A stretch of 64,000 bases of DNA from Anastatus disparis (lineage: Eukaryota; Arthropoda; Insecta; Hymenoptera; Eupelmidae). Positions within the stretch are counted from its first letter, which is position 1. The number at the start of each line of letters is the position of its first letter. The stretch spans positions 2,419,001 to 2,483,000 of the forward strand of contig JAFFSR010000351.1 in assembly GCA_017163975.1 (NCBI GenBank). The letters run 5' to 3'. The notes under the pieces are model-generated. The model made no database searches. It was given only the letters and a program-made list of their open reading frames with translations, and was not told the DNA's origin. Both the position numbers and the translations under genes were made by a program. Of this stretch, positions 22,436 to 34,501 are shown piece by piece.

Positions 22436-23734
22436 AAGGCTAAATCTTGAGTTAGCTGAAATGTGAGCTTCGGTAGCGTCATCCATAACACTTATGTAGA
22501 ACTCTTTTGTGCCTTTAAGCTCTTCACTTTCTGTGACGTTTTCTCTATATTCATATTCATAATCTTGCGCGTTAAATATTTCTGCTGTCTCATATTTTAT
22601 CTGCGATTCTTGAGCAGATTTTATTATAAATGCATCGTTTAATACATTAGCTGATTTTTCGTTTATTGCTTTATAATTCTCTAATTTTACTGTTTGGTTT
22701 TCTAGGGCGTAACATTCCTTCTGATTTGGAGATTCATGTGGTGGTTTTATTGTATCCTAATTCATCTGAGAAATTTGGGCGTTTTTTATTTCAAGTGTGT
22801 CATTTTTAGTGATAACAGAAGTTTTTACTACTGCCCTATAATCTTCTAATTCTTCTGAGTAACACGTTCATGCCTTTTGCTCTTTTAAATCTGAACAATT
22901 GTATGAAGTTTCTGCTTTTTCGTAATCTATTTGTGATTCTTGTGCAGCATTTATTTGTGGTGCTATTGTCTTTACCTTTCTTCGATAGATTGACACGATT
23001 ACCTCTTCAGTGTCAGCGTCTATTACAGCAGGTTCTATTCGACCCTTAATTTCCTTCATACGTTTGTAATTTTTTATTTTCTTTTTCTTGATGAAACAAA
23101 ACTTGATTGTGATTTGGTATGCATCGAACAAGTCCTTCGGGTCTGCTTTTGAAACCTTGTCCTTCAAGTCTGTCGACAGTTCATCTATATAAACGTGCAT
23201 TGTAATTTCTCGCATTCGGTTTAATATGTGGGTTTTGAAAATGGTTTGAGAGTATTTAGGATTACAGTAGGCAGAGTAAGCTTCATTCTCAATGTCACTA
23301 AGCCCTTGGAAAAATTTTAAAGGATCCTTTTGTAATTGATTGTAATATGCACAGTTTATTATTTCATCACAAAAATGTCCAAATATGTTTGGGAATTGAA
23401 AACATTCTTTCAGATAATTTTCTAAATCATTTGTGGAATCGAATAGTGAGCTGTTAATCGCTATGTGGGCATCTCCTCGAAGGTTAGATGTAATAACATC
23501 GTGTAATATTTTATCCGCAAAATCAGGTATATCAGAGCAGATCTTTTTTATCGAATTCACAAAGTGTTCTACATCGTGGTAGTGGCGATACTTAGAGACA
23601 TTCAGTTTTCTTATAAGGACTTCTATTATACGTCTCAAATATGTCTTTGTCTTTATATAATCTTCATCTTCAGTATCATCAGAATCAGAGGAACTCTCTT
23701 CTTCGTGTAATATGTTTTCTCGACGTCGTTCCAT
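22436..23734 (-). pseudogene. gag: gag-like gene of the errantivirus-like relic
   Basis: The main ORF is 288 codons (23734 down to 22868) from an ATG at 23734. The same frame continues to about 22436 with internal stops near 22868 and 22757. It is acidic at the N-terminus (EEESSSDSDDTEDED), followed by a helical capsid-like region similar to 17.6/297/gypsy-type Gag, including the conserved block RMREITMHVYIDELSTDLKD. No CCHC zinc knuckle is seen, as in errantiviral Gag. An internal duplication is visible: the segment AQESQIDYEKAE is repeated downstream as AQESQIKYETAE. Gag would assemble particles. The stops and missing pol mean this copy is inactive. Confidence 0.65.
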
Positions 23735-24274
23735 TGTTGTTATGTTATTATCTCTGTCTCTTTATTCTTCATTTAATTATATTGAGTCAAATTTTATTTA
23801 TTATATAGTTAAACGTATGTAAAAAAATAAGTAAATTTTTATATTAGAAATTATATTAATCAATCATATAACCTTAATATAGATAATTTATGTAACATAC
23901 TTTATTTAATAATATATAAGTATATAACTGAATTAATTAGTGATTTGTTTAAATGGTATTAAGTTCAGATTTTATCCAATATTTTAAGCGTATTATTATG
24001 GTGAATTTCAGATGGGATTGTTAAAAACATTCAATTTCATCGTTAATTAATAATTGAATTATTATTAAGTTTGTAATTATATAGAAAAACAAACAAATAT
24101 ACCAGTGAATAAACACTACGTCTTTAAGTGAAATAAGTAATTTTAAATAAGCAATTGGTTAAATCATTAAAGTTTAATAAAAGGTTAATGAAAAATAATA
24201 CAACATAAATCAATATTTCCCATGAATCTAAAAATAAATAGAAAAATAAAACTTATGAAAGGATTGTCTTAAAC
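23735..24274. other. A+T-rich region upstream of gag; no 5' LTR found
   Basis: Nothing matching the TGTGACAT LTR or a tRNA primer-binding site is seen in the 540 bp upstream of the gag start, so the 5' end of the relic appears lost. Confidence 0.5.
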
Positions 24275-24296
24275 AAACACACACACACACACACAC

Positions 24297-24361
<65 letters not shown>
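24275..24361. repeat. Compound (CA)n(TA)n microsatellite
   Basis: A CA run then about 60 bp of alternating TA. Confidence 0.95.
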
Positions 24362-24366
<5 letters not shown>

Positions 24367-24859
24367 GTAAGAAAAGAAGGTAGGAAAATATAGCGAATAG
24401 AAATCACTATACTCTATAACACTATATAACTCTATAACACTATAACTAGTTAGATTTTAATTTTATTAGGCTAAAAAAATTATTCTTTTTAATATGAATT
24501 TATATATAAGGGTGTGTCGTTTAATATTAACTTTGTCGAATCAAATATAATTATTTTACTTTTTCTTACTTATATTAGATATATTAGTATAAATTATCAT
24601 TTATTATTATAAAATATTTGTTTAATAAAGTTTGATACGAATTATTATCAAAACTTTTTTTTTTAATACGTTAATTGAACTTGATGTATTTGGTGAGCAG
24701 CGAAATGCTGATTTTGCACTTTTAATGACCGAGTTCATTTAAATTTGAATGTCGCATTTCAGCAGTTTAAAATATTGGAAGTATAATTTTTCTATAACTG
24801 AGTTGTATTATATGTTTATATTAGTTTTAATAAAAAAAATAAATACTTTAAAATATAAC

Positions 24860-24861
<2 letters not shown>
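24362..24861. other. A+T-rich spacer
   Basis: Includes a short repeat of CTATAACACTATA words near 24410-24445. No gene is seen. Confidence 0.5.

Positions 24862-24932
<71 letters not shown>
24862..24932. repeat. (TA)n microsatellite
   Basis: Alternating TA for about 70 bp. The overlapping ORFs on both strands (poly Ile-Tyr) are artefacts. Confidence 0.96.
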
Positions 24933-24936
<4 letters not shown>

Positions 24937-26354
24937 ATATATTATTAATGGTATTATAAATAAATATACTATTTTAATGTCGATTAACAAGTTTTTACAA
25001 TTTTTATTAAGATGATTAAAGTAGGTTGATATTATCTGCAATGATTTATACAAATAGAAATTTTATAAGGAAAATTAGGTTAGAGTACTAAAAAAAAAGG
25101 TTACAGTTTTAATGAAAATGAACCCTTTTATAATTTATTGATGTTATAATTTATTATAATTATAAATACTTATCTATATATGTAAAAGAGATTAGATGTT
25201 TAACTGTTTATTTGTTAAATATGTTACTCAACCAATAGCTATCTTGAGAAATATTTACTATAAAAAATAGATATTTAGGAATTCTTAAAATTTCTTAAGA
25301 TTTATTTGTAAATTGCAACCCTTTTTATAAAAATACTTATATTTATGAAATTAAATAAGTACTAAAGCTAAAATTTTAATTCGTATAATAAAAACCTTTA
25401 GAAAATTTTTAATTAAAATATCAATTTACGTCAAATTTTCCTTTTATTTAATGATTTTAACTATAGTAATGAAGTGATATTATTACTCAAGGTTCGAAAT
25501 TTGCAGGATAGTAATTTATCATAAACTAAAATCCTAATTATGATTGCTACAATTTATTACTTTAGAGTATAATAATCTTAAAGTTATATTAATTGAATTA
25601 AAATGTAGTTTATCTATTCTAAAATTTCTGATTAACGAATATTATCTATGATTTACCCTCGTTTACATAAAAAAAAACACATTATAATTAGTTATTAATT
25701 ATTAAAATATCAAGTTTATTAAATTAAATGTTTTGAAAGATTTTAAAGTTTTATTAAAAAGAAAACGAAAATTTACTTTATTAATTTAAAGGTAAACGAT
25801 GGAGACACACAAGATGTAAGATTCTGCTGACTCTTAACTTTTGACTTGTAGATGGTCGTTGACCGTACAATTGAAACAAAATGTTTTATTAGTATATTAT
25901 ATATTTTAATATTGAATTTCGTTATTTTATATTTTTATGTTATATTATTTATAGAAATTTATTTATCTATTATGGTAATTACCTGTTATTATCAAGAATA
26001 AATTATTAATATGAATTGTTTAATAATGCGTATAATAATGATATCCAGGTCACAATAAAAATATTTGATGACGCAGCGGTCGTTGTATGATATTTATTAT
26101 GAAATTGCTTTTATTTAATTATTTAAATTGTTAACATTTCAATAATAAATTATTTATATACTTATATAATGCCTTAAAAATCTAACTACTTGAGTGTAGT
26201 AGTGCAAATTTTATTTTAAATATAATAATAATGTATTTTTTTAAAACTATATATAACTTGTTATTTCTCCATATAACAAGTTATATATGGCGCAATTATA
26301 ATTTTTAATAAAGAATTATTTATTGAAATTAAATTATAATTTATGAAATTTTTA
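24933..26354. other. A+T-rich spacer with a short hairpin at 26250-26289
   Basis: No gene is recognised. A clean hairpin, TATATAACTTGTTAT/ATAACAAGTTATATA with a short loop, lies at about 26250-26289. Confidence 0.5.
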
Positions 26355-26492
26355 TTAACAGGTGAAAAGTTTTACTGGTTCCCCACAAGGGATGCCATTT
26401 GTGACGGCCGAACTTCGTTCGGTCGTTGGGTTCACACAAAAATTATTTAATTTTGTCGGAACCAGCTTTCGTCCCAAGACTTACCTTTTCAC
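26355..26492. mobile_element. Short hairpin MITE with GC-rich core
   Basis: The left arm GGTGAAAAGTTTTACTGGTT then CC pairs with GGAACCAGC then AAGACTTACCTTTTCACT. The core holds the perfect stem GGCCGAACTTCGTTCGGTC. It is similar in design to the small element at 11951-12088. Confidence 0.6.
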
Positions 26493-27224
26493 TATAAGTG
26501 AATATATATTCGTATAAACATTCATTTGAATTAACCAACATTTAGTTGGTTAATGCGAAATCATTCGTTGAATCAAATAAACGGTTCATTTGAAATCAAT
26601 CATCCTTTTTTTTATAAAACTAAATAAATTCAAATGAATATTTATTAAAATATACTAAATTATTTGTTCGAATGAAATAAACAATTCCGAATGAAAAACA
26701 CGTTTATTTGTATTAGCATTAATCTGAATTAACCAACATTTAGTTGGATAATGCAGAATTACTAATTAAATCGAATGAACGGTTGATTTAATTTCAATCA
26801 TCGTTTTTTTTTTGAAAGTACAAAATGAATTTAAATAAATATTTCACTGATTTGGACTAAATTATTTCTTTGAATGAAATAAATCGGTTTTGAATCGATA
26901 AGGCGTTTGTTTGTATGAGCGTTTATTTGAAATAACTAACATCAAGTTGGCTACTGCAGAATCATTAATTAAACCAAATAAATAGTTTATTTGAAATCAA
27001 TTATTTCATTCATTTAAAACAACAAAATAAATTTGAATGAATATTTATTGAAATGAACTAAATTATTTGTTTGAATAAAATAAATTGGTTTCGAAGTGAA
27101 AACACGTTTATTTGTATAAGCATTTATTTGAATAAACCAACATTTATTTGGATACTGCAGAATCATTAAAGAAACCAAATAAATGGTTTATTTAAAATCA
27201 GTTATTTTAGTTGTTTGCAAGAGA

Positions 27225-27486
27225 TTTACGTGAGATCTCACGTGAGATCTCATGTATGGACTTAGAAAAAATTTGGCATAAAAATTTTCAATGCAAAATT
27301 TTCCTTGACATTCAATTATAATATTGCATATAAATATTTTATTGAGAAGAAATATGCTTTAAAATGCATAAAATAGACTGTAAGAGTAAAAGTTTATATT
27401 ATTTTGACATTTTTACATGTTTTTAAGTTACATGAGATTTTGGCATGAAATCTCACGTGAGATCTCACGTGAGATATTGCAGTAGG
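27225..27486. mobile_element. MITE ending in clustered TCTCACGTGAGA palindromes
   Basis: It interrupts a satellite unit. Both ends carry two to three copies of the perfect palindrome GATCTCACGTGAGATC in tandem, so each terminus can fold by itself as well as pair with the other. TTTGGCAT lies just inside each cluster. The element at 62692-63045 has the same design with a different palindrome (ATCAGGTGATTTATCACCTG). Confidence 0.75.
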
Positions 27487-27609
27487 GTGAAAGAACAAAA
27501 TGAATTTCAATAAATATTTACTAAATTAAACTAAATTATTTATTTAGATGAAATAAATTGGTTTTAAATTGAAAACGCGTTTATTTGTATAAGCATTTAT
27601 TTGAATTAA

Positions 27610-27908
27610 CCCTTTCAGAACCAATGTACATTACAATGTACATTGACATTTTTTGGTTTTTTTGAAATTGTGCAAAAGTGGCTTCAAATTTTGTAAAAAA
27701 AAATATGTGTATTAGATTGAAGTGGACTATTTCCGATCTCAAACTGAGGGCCTAAGTTATTATATCTTTGATAGAAACTGAGAAAACTTGAAAAGAAAAA
27801 AAAAAAAAAAATTTTTATCGCAAAAATTGCTTAATAAATGAACACTTATCATCGCTAAATGGTTATCAGAACTTTTCATGATGAAATAATAATTCCGTTC
27901 TAAAAGGG
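27610..27908. mobile_element. piggyBac-type MITE with TTAA duplication
   Basis: The termini CCCTTTCAGAAC and GTTCTAAAAGGG are inverted, with TTAA at 27606-27609 and 27909-27912. Neighbouring satellite units read GAATTAACCAACATTTAGTT uninterrupted, so the insertion is exact. It contains a perfect GTACATTACAATGTAC palindrome near the left end. The short reverse ORF inside is not convincing. Confidence 0.85.
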
Positions 27909-28640
27909 TTAACCAAAATTTAGTTGGATGATGCGGAATCATTAAATAAATCAAATAAACGGTTTATTTGAAATCAATTATCTCTTTTTTTTTGAAAAAA
28001 GAAAATGAATTTCAGTAAATATTTACTCAATTAAACTAAATTATTTATTAAAATGAAATAAGTCGGTATCGAATTAAAAACACGTTTATTTGTATTAGCA
28101 TTTATTTGAACTAACCAACATTTAATTAGATAACGTGGCATCATTAATCAAATCAAACAAACGGCTTACATGAAATCGATTATCTCATTTTCTTAAAAGA
28201 ACAAAATAAATTTAGAAAAATATTTATTGAAACGTACTAAATTATTTGTTAGAATTAAATAAGTCGGTTTCGAATCAAAAACACGTTTATTCCTATTAGC
28301 ATTTATTTGTATTACCCAACATTTAGTTGGCTACCGCAGAATCATTAAGTAACAAAATAAATGGTTTATTTGAAATCAATGATTTCATTTGTTTCAAAGA
28401 ACAAAATAAATTTGACAAAATATTCATTGAAATGTACTAAATTATTCGTTCGAATAAAATAAGTAGGTTTCGAAATGAAAACCCGTTTATTTGTATTAGC
28501 ATTCATTTGAATTAACCAATATTCAGTTGGATAATGTGGAATCATTAATTAAATCGAATAAAGGGTAATCAGTTATCCTATTTTTTTAAAAGAACAAAAT
28601 GAATTCAAATGAATATTTAAATTTCTATCTAGGCTTCGAT

Positions 28641-28904
28641 AAAAAAAAGTTTTTCAATTCAAATAATCCATTTACTTAAATCAACAAATTCTAACTAATT
28701 TAATGATTTGATGATGTTACCGCTTCGTGACGTCGCTAATTTTCTGAAGCTCGCAAGTGGTAAGAGGGCTTCCAAGTTGATATATAAGGAAACTAAGAAT
28801 GATAGATAATAAAATTGTAATGCAAGCGATATCTATGTCGAATCTGCAATGTTTGCGATAGTTGTATAGAGCGTATTAATGTTAAAATCCTAATATAACA
28901 TTTG

Positions 28905-28965
<61 letters not shown>

Positions 28966-29090
28966 AGCACATAATGTTATAATATTTATCTGTTCTAGAA
29001 AGTTAGTCATCATCAGCAATGTAAATAAATACTGTGTTGGTAATATTAATCGAAATATGCAAATTAATTAAATATTTTTTTTTTCTAAGA
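28641..29090. other. Spacer with (AT)n at about 28910-28962
   Basis: Non-repetitive sequence (28641-28905), then about 50 bp of alternating AT, then A+T-rich spacer. No gene is recognised. Confidence 0.55.
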
Positions 29091-30180
29091 AATAATTGTT
29101 TGGTGTGACCAAATATTTATTTGAATCAAATAAATATTTTGCTAATTTAAAGAAATATTTATTTCAATTAATAAAGCTTTATTAAAATTAAATGGATATT
29201 TATTTATTTAGAATAAATATTTTATTGCTTGAATTAAATTATTTATTTGTTATAAACAAATAATTTCTCAATTCAAATAAATATTTATTACGATTTACAA
29301 AGATTATTATTTAAATTGGATGAATATTTATTTATCTTGAATAAATATTTTGTTAAGATAACTAAATAATTTATTTAGTATAGACAAATAATTTTTTAAT
29401 TCAAATAAATAAACATTTTTGTAATCAAAATATTATTATTTGGATTCAATCTTTGCATCTTTTGAAATAAGAAAATATTTATTTAATTCAAATAAATATT
29501 TTTAAATCTAAGAAATTATTATTTTGATTCAATGTTTTGTTAATTTGAATAAAATAAAGATTTTTTTAAATTAAATAATATTGATGATTAAATTTAGAAT
29601 TTGCTTCAAACGACTGTGGTAGAATAACATACTTTATAATGAGCCCAGAGGTTTTTATATTTTTTTCGGGAAAACCGATAATCATGATGGAAAAAACCTC
29701 TAAACTCTTGGTGACTTATTTTCTAGTAGAGGTCACCGTTCATTGTTCTTATCTAATTAAGAAAGTGGTAATTCTTTTTTATTATAATTAGATAATTCCA
29801 ATGCTCATGTTTTCCGATGACCTCTTGAACGGAAAAGCTAAAACTTTTGAAAATCTCAGCCAAAAGTTCTTTTGTAACAAAAATTAAAAATTGTTAATAA
29901 AATAAAAAATGTTTAAAAAGTGAAGACGTTACAATTTTAAAAGAATAGGATTGGCAATTTGATGAAATATTTAGTTAATCGAAACAAACATTTAGTTGAT
30001 TTAAACAAATTATCAAGTTGAATTATTTAAATATTTATTCGATTTAAATAAATATTTGCTTCTTTTGAAAGAATGAGTTTGGCAATTTGAGTTGATTTGA
30101 ACAAATTATCAAGTTAAATTCATTAAATATTTATTTGATTGAAATAAATATTTGTTTGTTCTAAGAGCGTGACAAATTTA
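29091..30180. repeat. AAATAAATATTTATTTGA-type degenerate repeats
   Basis: Short A+T words (AATAAATATTTATTT, GATTCAAATAAA) recur irregularly at 29091-29590 and 29950-30170. A hairpin-containing, less A+T-rich patch at about 29600-29900 (GAGGTTTTT...AAAAACCTC) separates them. It is non-coding. Confidence 0.55.
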
Positions 30181-30204
30181 TTTTAATTAAATATTCAATT
30201 GCTT

Positions 30205-30382
30205 GAACTAAAAATTTTAAATACATCAGATAGTGAATCTGATTTCGAAGATGAATAAGATTCGAGAGATTTTAACAAAGAGGCAGAAGACATAACCAAT
30301 AATTTGTTACCATCGAAATCCAGTATCTGTTACACTCAGTGTTACAATGAATTTCTACTTTGGTGCCAGACGAATAATTGTT
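30205..30382 (+). pseudogene. Tyrosine-recombinase gene, upstream part (interrupted)
   Basis: Open sequence encodes an acidic stretch with one stop near 30255, then the start of a core-binding domain (CYNEFLLWCQTNNC), which runs straight into the insertion of Sola-like copy 2 at 30383. Joining across the 4-bp duplication restores the same reading frame into 32906. The element-free gene resembles insect Crypton-like tyrosine recombinases. Confidence 0.7.
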
Positions 30383-32905
30383 CGCTGATTCCATTCAGAT
30401 TCATGCAGGCCGTCACTAATCGAAATTTTTTTTTTGTTCTAAGTAATAAAAATACCTTCTATTATGTATATGAAGATAAAATTTACCTCATAGAACGCTC
30501 AAAATTTTTTTTTTCTTACTACAGCAGTTTTAGTGTTGGATGTGAAAACGAAAATTCAAAAATTGAAAATGAACCTCTACTTTTAAATGACTATAGCTCC
30601 GTCAATTTTTAACCTTTTTGGACGTTCTTTTAACGAAAGTGTGCGAAATTTGGTCTCGTTTTGAATGCGATCTCGATTTTTGTAATTCGATCTCGCTGAG
30701 TTATTTACGAAAAACCGAAAAAAAGCGATTTTTTTCAAACACGATTTTCTCAAAAACTATATTTTTTTTTTTTTTTGAAATTTTTATATGATTTTATACA
30801 TAAAAAATACTAACTTTTAGGGTAGGTGAGAATATGCGATTTTGCCTTATTTTTTTTAAACAGATTTTTAAACGTTTTTTTTATATTTTCGATTTTAAAA
30901 CATTGATACCATGGCGCATCGTACTATTTTTCGAACTTTACGTGTTCTTACAACTATTTTCATGCTTTTATTTATTAATATATCAAAAATATCAACAATA
31001 ATCTTTAAAATAAACCCCGGATCGAATATTTTGATCAATTAGAACAAAAGTTATGATGATTTAAAGTTTAAAAAAAAATGCTGAAACTTTAAATAAATAT
31101 GATATTTACAGATGCTTTGAATAATTATAAAAAAGAGAATAAACAAGACATTGCAGATTTTATTCAGAAAAATCAAATTTACTGAATAAAACTAGCACAA
31201 TTGAAAATTTCTTAATAGAGTTAAGAGAGTGTGCTCTCACTGTAAGAGCTCATAAATTGGTCAAAGAAATTCAACGTATAGCAATTAAAGAGGTTAAACT
31301 TTTAGCGAAAAATAATGACTTCCAATTAGTTATTCATGTCGATTTTGCAGAAAATTGGACAGTTCTGCTTCAAAATGAAATTCAAAGCTATTATTGGAGT
31401 AAAAACCAAATATCAATATTTACGTCAGTATGCTATTTTGGAAATGATAAGACAGTCAGTTATGTCACCGTCTCTGACGATATTAAACATGATTCGTCTC
31501 ATGCCCTAATGACTATAAATTTAATTATCGACAACTTAAAACAAAAACATATTGCGCAAGATCTTGATGAAATCATAACCATTTCTGATGGAGCTGCCAG
31601 TCATTTTAAAAATAGATATCAATTCTATGAGTTTCAAAACTCAAAAGTAAACAGAGAATGGCTTTTTTCTGCAACAGGTCATGGCGAAGGCGCTTGTGAT
31701 GGTATTGGTGATTTAGTTATACATTAAGCTACCACGCATAATCTGTCCAAGAAGAATGCAGATTTTATTAGAAACGCTGAAAATTTCGCCACTCACGTAT
31801 CAAAATATACTCCGTCGATTAACATTCTTGTTATCCGCAAGGATGAGTTAGAAGTTTTTCGGCAGACAAAAAAATGGAATAGTTAGGAAATGCAAAAGAA
31901 ATTCAAGGTATTTAAAAGATTCACTGTAGAAAAAGTAAACGAAACCAAATCTACACTGCCAAAACTTCGAGACATGAGTGGCAAGAAGTAAATTGAAAGG
32001 TTTTATTCAAATTCAGATTTTTTTATTTACATTAGTTCTCAATTCATTAGTGTTCATTTCTTAATTGTATCGCATATTATTTGTTCATTGGCAATGATCA
32101 AATAATATATTTTAGTATTTAAAAAATTCACCTTTTCAAAATTTGAAATTCAAATTCAAAATTCAAAATTCAAAATTCAAAGTAAATATATTTATTTAAA
32201 GTTTCAGCATTTTTTTTTAAACTTTAAATCGTCATAACTTTTGTTCTAATTGATCAAAATATTCGATCCGGGGTTTATTTTAAAGATTATTGTTGATATT
32301 TTTGATATATTAATAAATAAAAGCATAAAAATAGTTGTAAGAACACGTAAAGTTCGAAAAATAGTACAATGCGCCATGGTATCAATGTTCTAAAATCGAA
32401 AATATAAAAAAAACGTTTAAAAATCTGTTTAAAAAAAATAAGGCAAAATCGCATATTCTCACCTACCCTAAAAGTTAGTATTTTTTATGTATCAAATCAT
32501 ATAAAAATTTCAAAAAAAAAAAATATAGTTTTTGAGAAAATCGTGTTTGAAAAAAATCGCTTTTTTTCGGTTTTTTGTAAATAACTCAGCGAGATCAAAT
32601 TGTATTACAAAAATCGAGATTGCATTTAAAACTAGACCAAATTTTGCACACTTTCGTTAAAAGAACGTCCAAAACAGTTAAAAATTGACGGAGCTATAGT
32701 CATTTAAAAGTAGAGGTTCATTTTCAATTTTTGAATTTTTGTTTTTACATCTAACACTAAAATTGCTGTAGTAAAAAAAAAAATTTTTGAGCGTTCTATG
32801 AGGTAAATTTTATCTTCATATACATAATAGAAGGTATTTTTATTACTTAGAAGAAAAAAAAAATTTGATCAGTGACGGCCTGCATGAATCTGAATGGAAT
32901 CAGCC
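30383..32905 (+). mobile_element. Sola-like DNA transposon, copy 2, inserted in a recombinase gene
   Basis: Terminal inverted repeats of about 725 bp (30383-31107 and 32180-32905) end in GGAATCAGCC and, at the slightly mutated left end, CGCTGATTCC. TGTT is duplicated at 30379-30382 and 32906-32909. Removing the element and one TGTT restores an open frame in the recombinase gene. The terminal motif and protein are shared with copy 1, but the TIR sequences otherwise differ, so this is a distinct subfamily. It has an internally deleted transposase. Confidence 0.88.
31110..31990 (+). pseudogene. Transposase-like pseudogene of Sola-like copy 2
   Basis: The largest open part is 31257-31727 (156 codons). 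The same frame is open from about 31165 and, after the TAA at 31725, nearly to 31990. It carries VIHVDFAENW, SDGAASHFKNR and FSATGHGEGACDGIGD, the same core motifs as copy 1, including the Trp codon that is a stop there. Compared with copy 3, about 180 bp between the ALNNYKKENK segment and the NLLNKTSTI segment are deleted, and the whole N-terminal region is absent. The remaining gene begins right at the TIR edge. It is non-functional. Confidence 0.8.
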
Positions 32906-34209
32906 TGTTATAATATCAAAAATTGTGTAAACGAAAGTACTTTGCTTGTATATTTTGAAGAAATTTCAAAAAGCTTTAAACCATCTACTTTATGGAGTCG
33001 CTGGTCCATGTTAAAAAGTATTATTAATTTAAAACATAATATCAATATCAATGATTATCATAAACTGAAAACTTTAATAAAAAGAAAATTTAAAGGATTT
33101 GAGTCAAAAAAATCTAAAATCTTCACATGGAATGAAATAGAAAAATTCCTCAATAATGCTGATGACAACATTTATTTGGCAACAAAAGTAAAAAAATTTT
33201 TTTTTAATCTGATATTTTTTAAATGAAAAATGTAATTATAATATATGCATACAAAAGTAAAAATTTTATAAATATATATACATATATAAATGAAATAAAT
33301 AATTTATTATAGGTAATTTTAATTTTTGGCATTTCTGGAGCTTTACGGATACAAGAATCTTGCTCATTGAATATCCATGATGTTACGGATACTGGATCTG
33401 AATATTTAGTAACAATAAAGATACAAAAAACTACTATCCAACGTCCTTCGTTATTGGAAAAATATTTTATAACAAGGTCGATGAATATATATAAATCAAC
33501 GACCAAAACAATTAGATACTTCAAGATTAATTTTGCAATATTTAAATGGTAAAGTTACGAAACAAATTATAGGAAAAATTAAATTAGTCAAATACCAAAA
33601 GTAATAGCTAAATATTTAGACTTGCCAGATCCAGAACTTTACACAGGCCATTGTTTTCGTCGTTCTTCTGCTACTTTATTAGCAAATTCAGGTGCTAATT
33701 TAACAACTGTGAAACAGCTTGGAAGATGGAGATCCAATGCAGTAGCAGAGAGCTATATTGAAAATTGTTATACGAATAAAGTTAATATTTTCAATCAAAT
33801 TGTTAGCACTAATCGAACCTTAAAGAAAGATGAAAATATTAATAAACAAGACACAAAATCAACAAACTCTAACAACAAAACAAATGCTTCTTCGTCGAAT
33901 GAAATTTCAACTCCAACTGTAGAAGATGACAGTTTATGTATACCACTAGAATTCATTAAAGACTTCGAAACAGATACAATGGAAGACTTTATACTTGATT
34001 ATTCTGAATTAAATACCATTCAAAAAAATAATAGCATTGAAGCCATTTTAAGTGCAAATATAAATCAATCACTGTCAAATGGTACAAATCATTTTAAATT
34101 ACCATTTCGACCAATTGAAAATTTGGATTATAATGTCAAAAGAAGTAGCAAAACAGCTGATAATCAAAACTTACAGTTCCAAATATTATCATTAAGTATA
34201 TATTCTTAA
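32906..34209 (+). pseudogene. Tyrosine recombinase (Crypton-like), core and catalytic domains
   Basis: Continuation of the gene cut by Sola-like copy 2. The first block (32906-about 33190) encodes a SAM-like core-binding region (FKPSTLWSRWSMLKS). An A+T-rich intron ends TTTATTATAG at 33312. The next block encodes FGISGALRIQE with the first catalytic Arg, and 33622-34209 has GHCFRRSSATLLANSG (His-x-x-Arg), LGRWRS and the candidate nucleophile Tyr in ESYIENC. This R...HxxR...W...Y set is that of tyrosine recombinases. Frameshifts near 33530-33600 separate the blocks. The tail is Asn/Ser-rich. KIAA1958/ZMYM-type domesticated relatives are an alternative name. Confidence 0.78.
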
Positions 34210-34501
34210 TGTAAATATTTAAAAAATAACTTCATGCTAAACTTTATTTAGAATGTTAATACTAATTGATGTATGTAATAAATAATGTAATGAATAAATA
34301 CATTTGTTAAATAAATAAATTTTCATACAAATTCTTTCAGAATATAAATATTCCTTTTTATTTATAAATTTCATTCACAGGTGTATACATATGAATTATT
34401 ATCATAGGAACGTGGAAAAAATAAATATTTTCTTTTATTTATATATAATCATGATAAAGTGTACATAATAAAACATAGCATATATTCGAAATTAATTCAA
34501 T
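34210..34501. other. A+T-rich spacer
   Basis: No gene. It contains AATAAATA words that could serve as polyadenylation signals for the recombinase. Confidence 0.5.

Larger units (their letters stand above)
26500..28640. repeat. Roughly 197-bp A+T-rich satellite array
   Basis: A degenerate unit recurs with the landmark CAACATTTAGTTGGATAATG at about 26551, 26741, 26942, 27138, 27918, 28120, 28320 and 28520, a spacing of 190-202 bp once two insertions (27225-27486 and 27610-27908) are removed. Other landmarks are AACACGTTTATTTGTATTAG and GGTTTATTTGAAATCAATTA. It is non-coding. Confidence 0.85.

Noticed and set aside
24749..25053. Ile-Tyr repeat ORFs on both strands
   Set aside because: Translation of a pure TA tract; compositional artefact, as are those at 1694-1882, 18680-18946 and 49017-49355.
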